The notes below the pieces were generated by a model, which was not told the DNA's origin, did not search any database, and saw only the letters and a program-made list of their open reading frames with translations. From contig NZBF01000015.1 in NCBI GenBank assembly GCA_002687775.1, positions 1 to 13,015 on the forward strand: DNA of 13,015 nt. Reading direction: 5' to 3'. The position numbers were made by a program, and so were the translations under genes. Of the stretch, positions 13,001 through 13,015 are shown piece by piece. Positions within the stretch are counted from its first letter, which is position 1; the number at the start of each line of letters is the position of its first letter. The stretch comes from Nanobdellota archaeon. GTDB taxonomy: Archaea; Nanoarchaeota; Nanoarchaeia; Woesearchaeales; GW2011-AR9.

Positions 13001-13015
13001 GACAAAGGTAATTCA
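12999..13015 (+). CDS. Start of an unidentified gene cut by the window end
   Basis: An ATG at 12999, six bases after the strong ribosome site GAGGTG (12987-12992), opens a frame reading M-T-K-V-I before the window ends. Too little is present to name it. The TATA box upstream and the inverted repeat over its start argue that it is a real and probably regulated gene. Confidence 0.5.

Overview
The window is AT-rich, gene-dense archaeal DNA. Most genes are archaeal versions: GatE, archaeal triosephosphate isomerase, ATP-dependent DNA ligase, Sec61-gamma/SecE, Spt5 (NGN-KOW), Dph2, archaeal-type cytidylate kinase and a long SlyD-like FKBP. Nearly every transcription unit has a TATA-like box. These boxes lie about 25-27 nt upstream either of a start codon (leaderless) or of a very short leader carrying a GAGG-type ribosome site. 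Overlapping genes, short intergenic gaps, pared-down proteins and membrane-anchored pilin-like genes suggest a small-genome DPANN-type archaeon, perhaps Woesearchaeota/Nanobdellota. That placement is inference.

Layout, left to right. (1) 1-1515, plus strand: the C-terminus of a probable A24 prepilin peptidase, then two pilin-like secreted proteins flanking a two-helix membrane protein; a surface-appendage or surface-protein island. (2) 1499-4286, minus strand: one overlapping operon reading gatE, a DUF1461/Lit-like membrane protein, a small membrane protein and triosephosphate isomerase. (3) 4377-6686, plus strand: a 769-residue protein that joins a KvAP-like voltage-sensor domain, a complete APC-superfamily transporter and a degenerate methyltransferase-like domain. 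(4) 6687-8387, minus strand: DNA ligase, which abuts the transporter stop codon with no gap. (5) 8491-10962, plus strand: ftsZ, secE, spt5, then a ParB/sulfiredoxin-fold-like small protein and only the N-terminal quarter of dph2. (6) 10924-12871, minus strand: FKBP peptidyl-prolyl isomerase, cytidylate kinase and a family 2 glycosyltransferase. (7) 12872-13015: a divergent promoter region with a strong 13-bp inverted repeat that covers the ribosome site and start codon of a gene cut off by the window end.

Much of the window is housekeeping (glutaminyl-tRNA formation, glycolysis, DNA joining, division, secretion, elongation, nucleotide metabolism). The most unusual item is the voltage-sensor/permease/methyltransferase-like fusion. 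Next are a GatE that lacks its characteristic GAD insert, a Lit-like transacylase candidate in an archaeon, a truncated dph2, and the inverted repeat at 12946-13000. No tRNA, rRNA, CRISPR array or insertion sequence was seen, and no gene-free stretch exceeds 300 bases.
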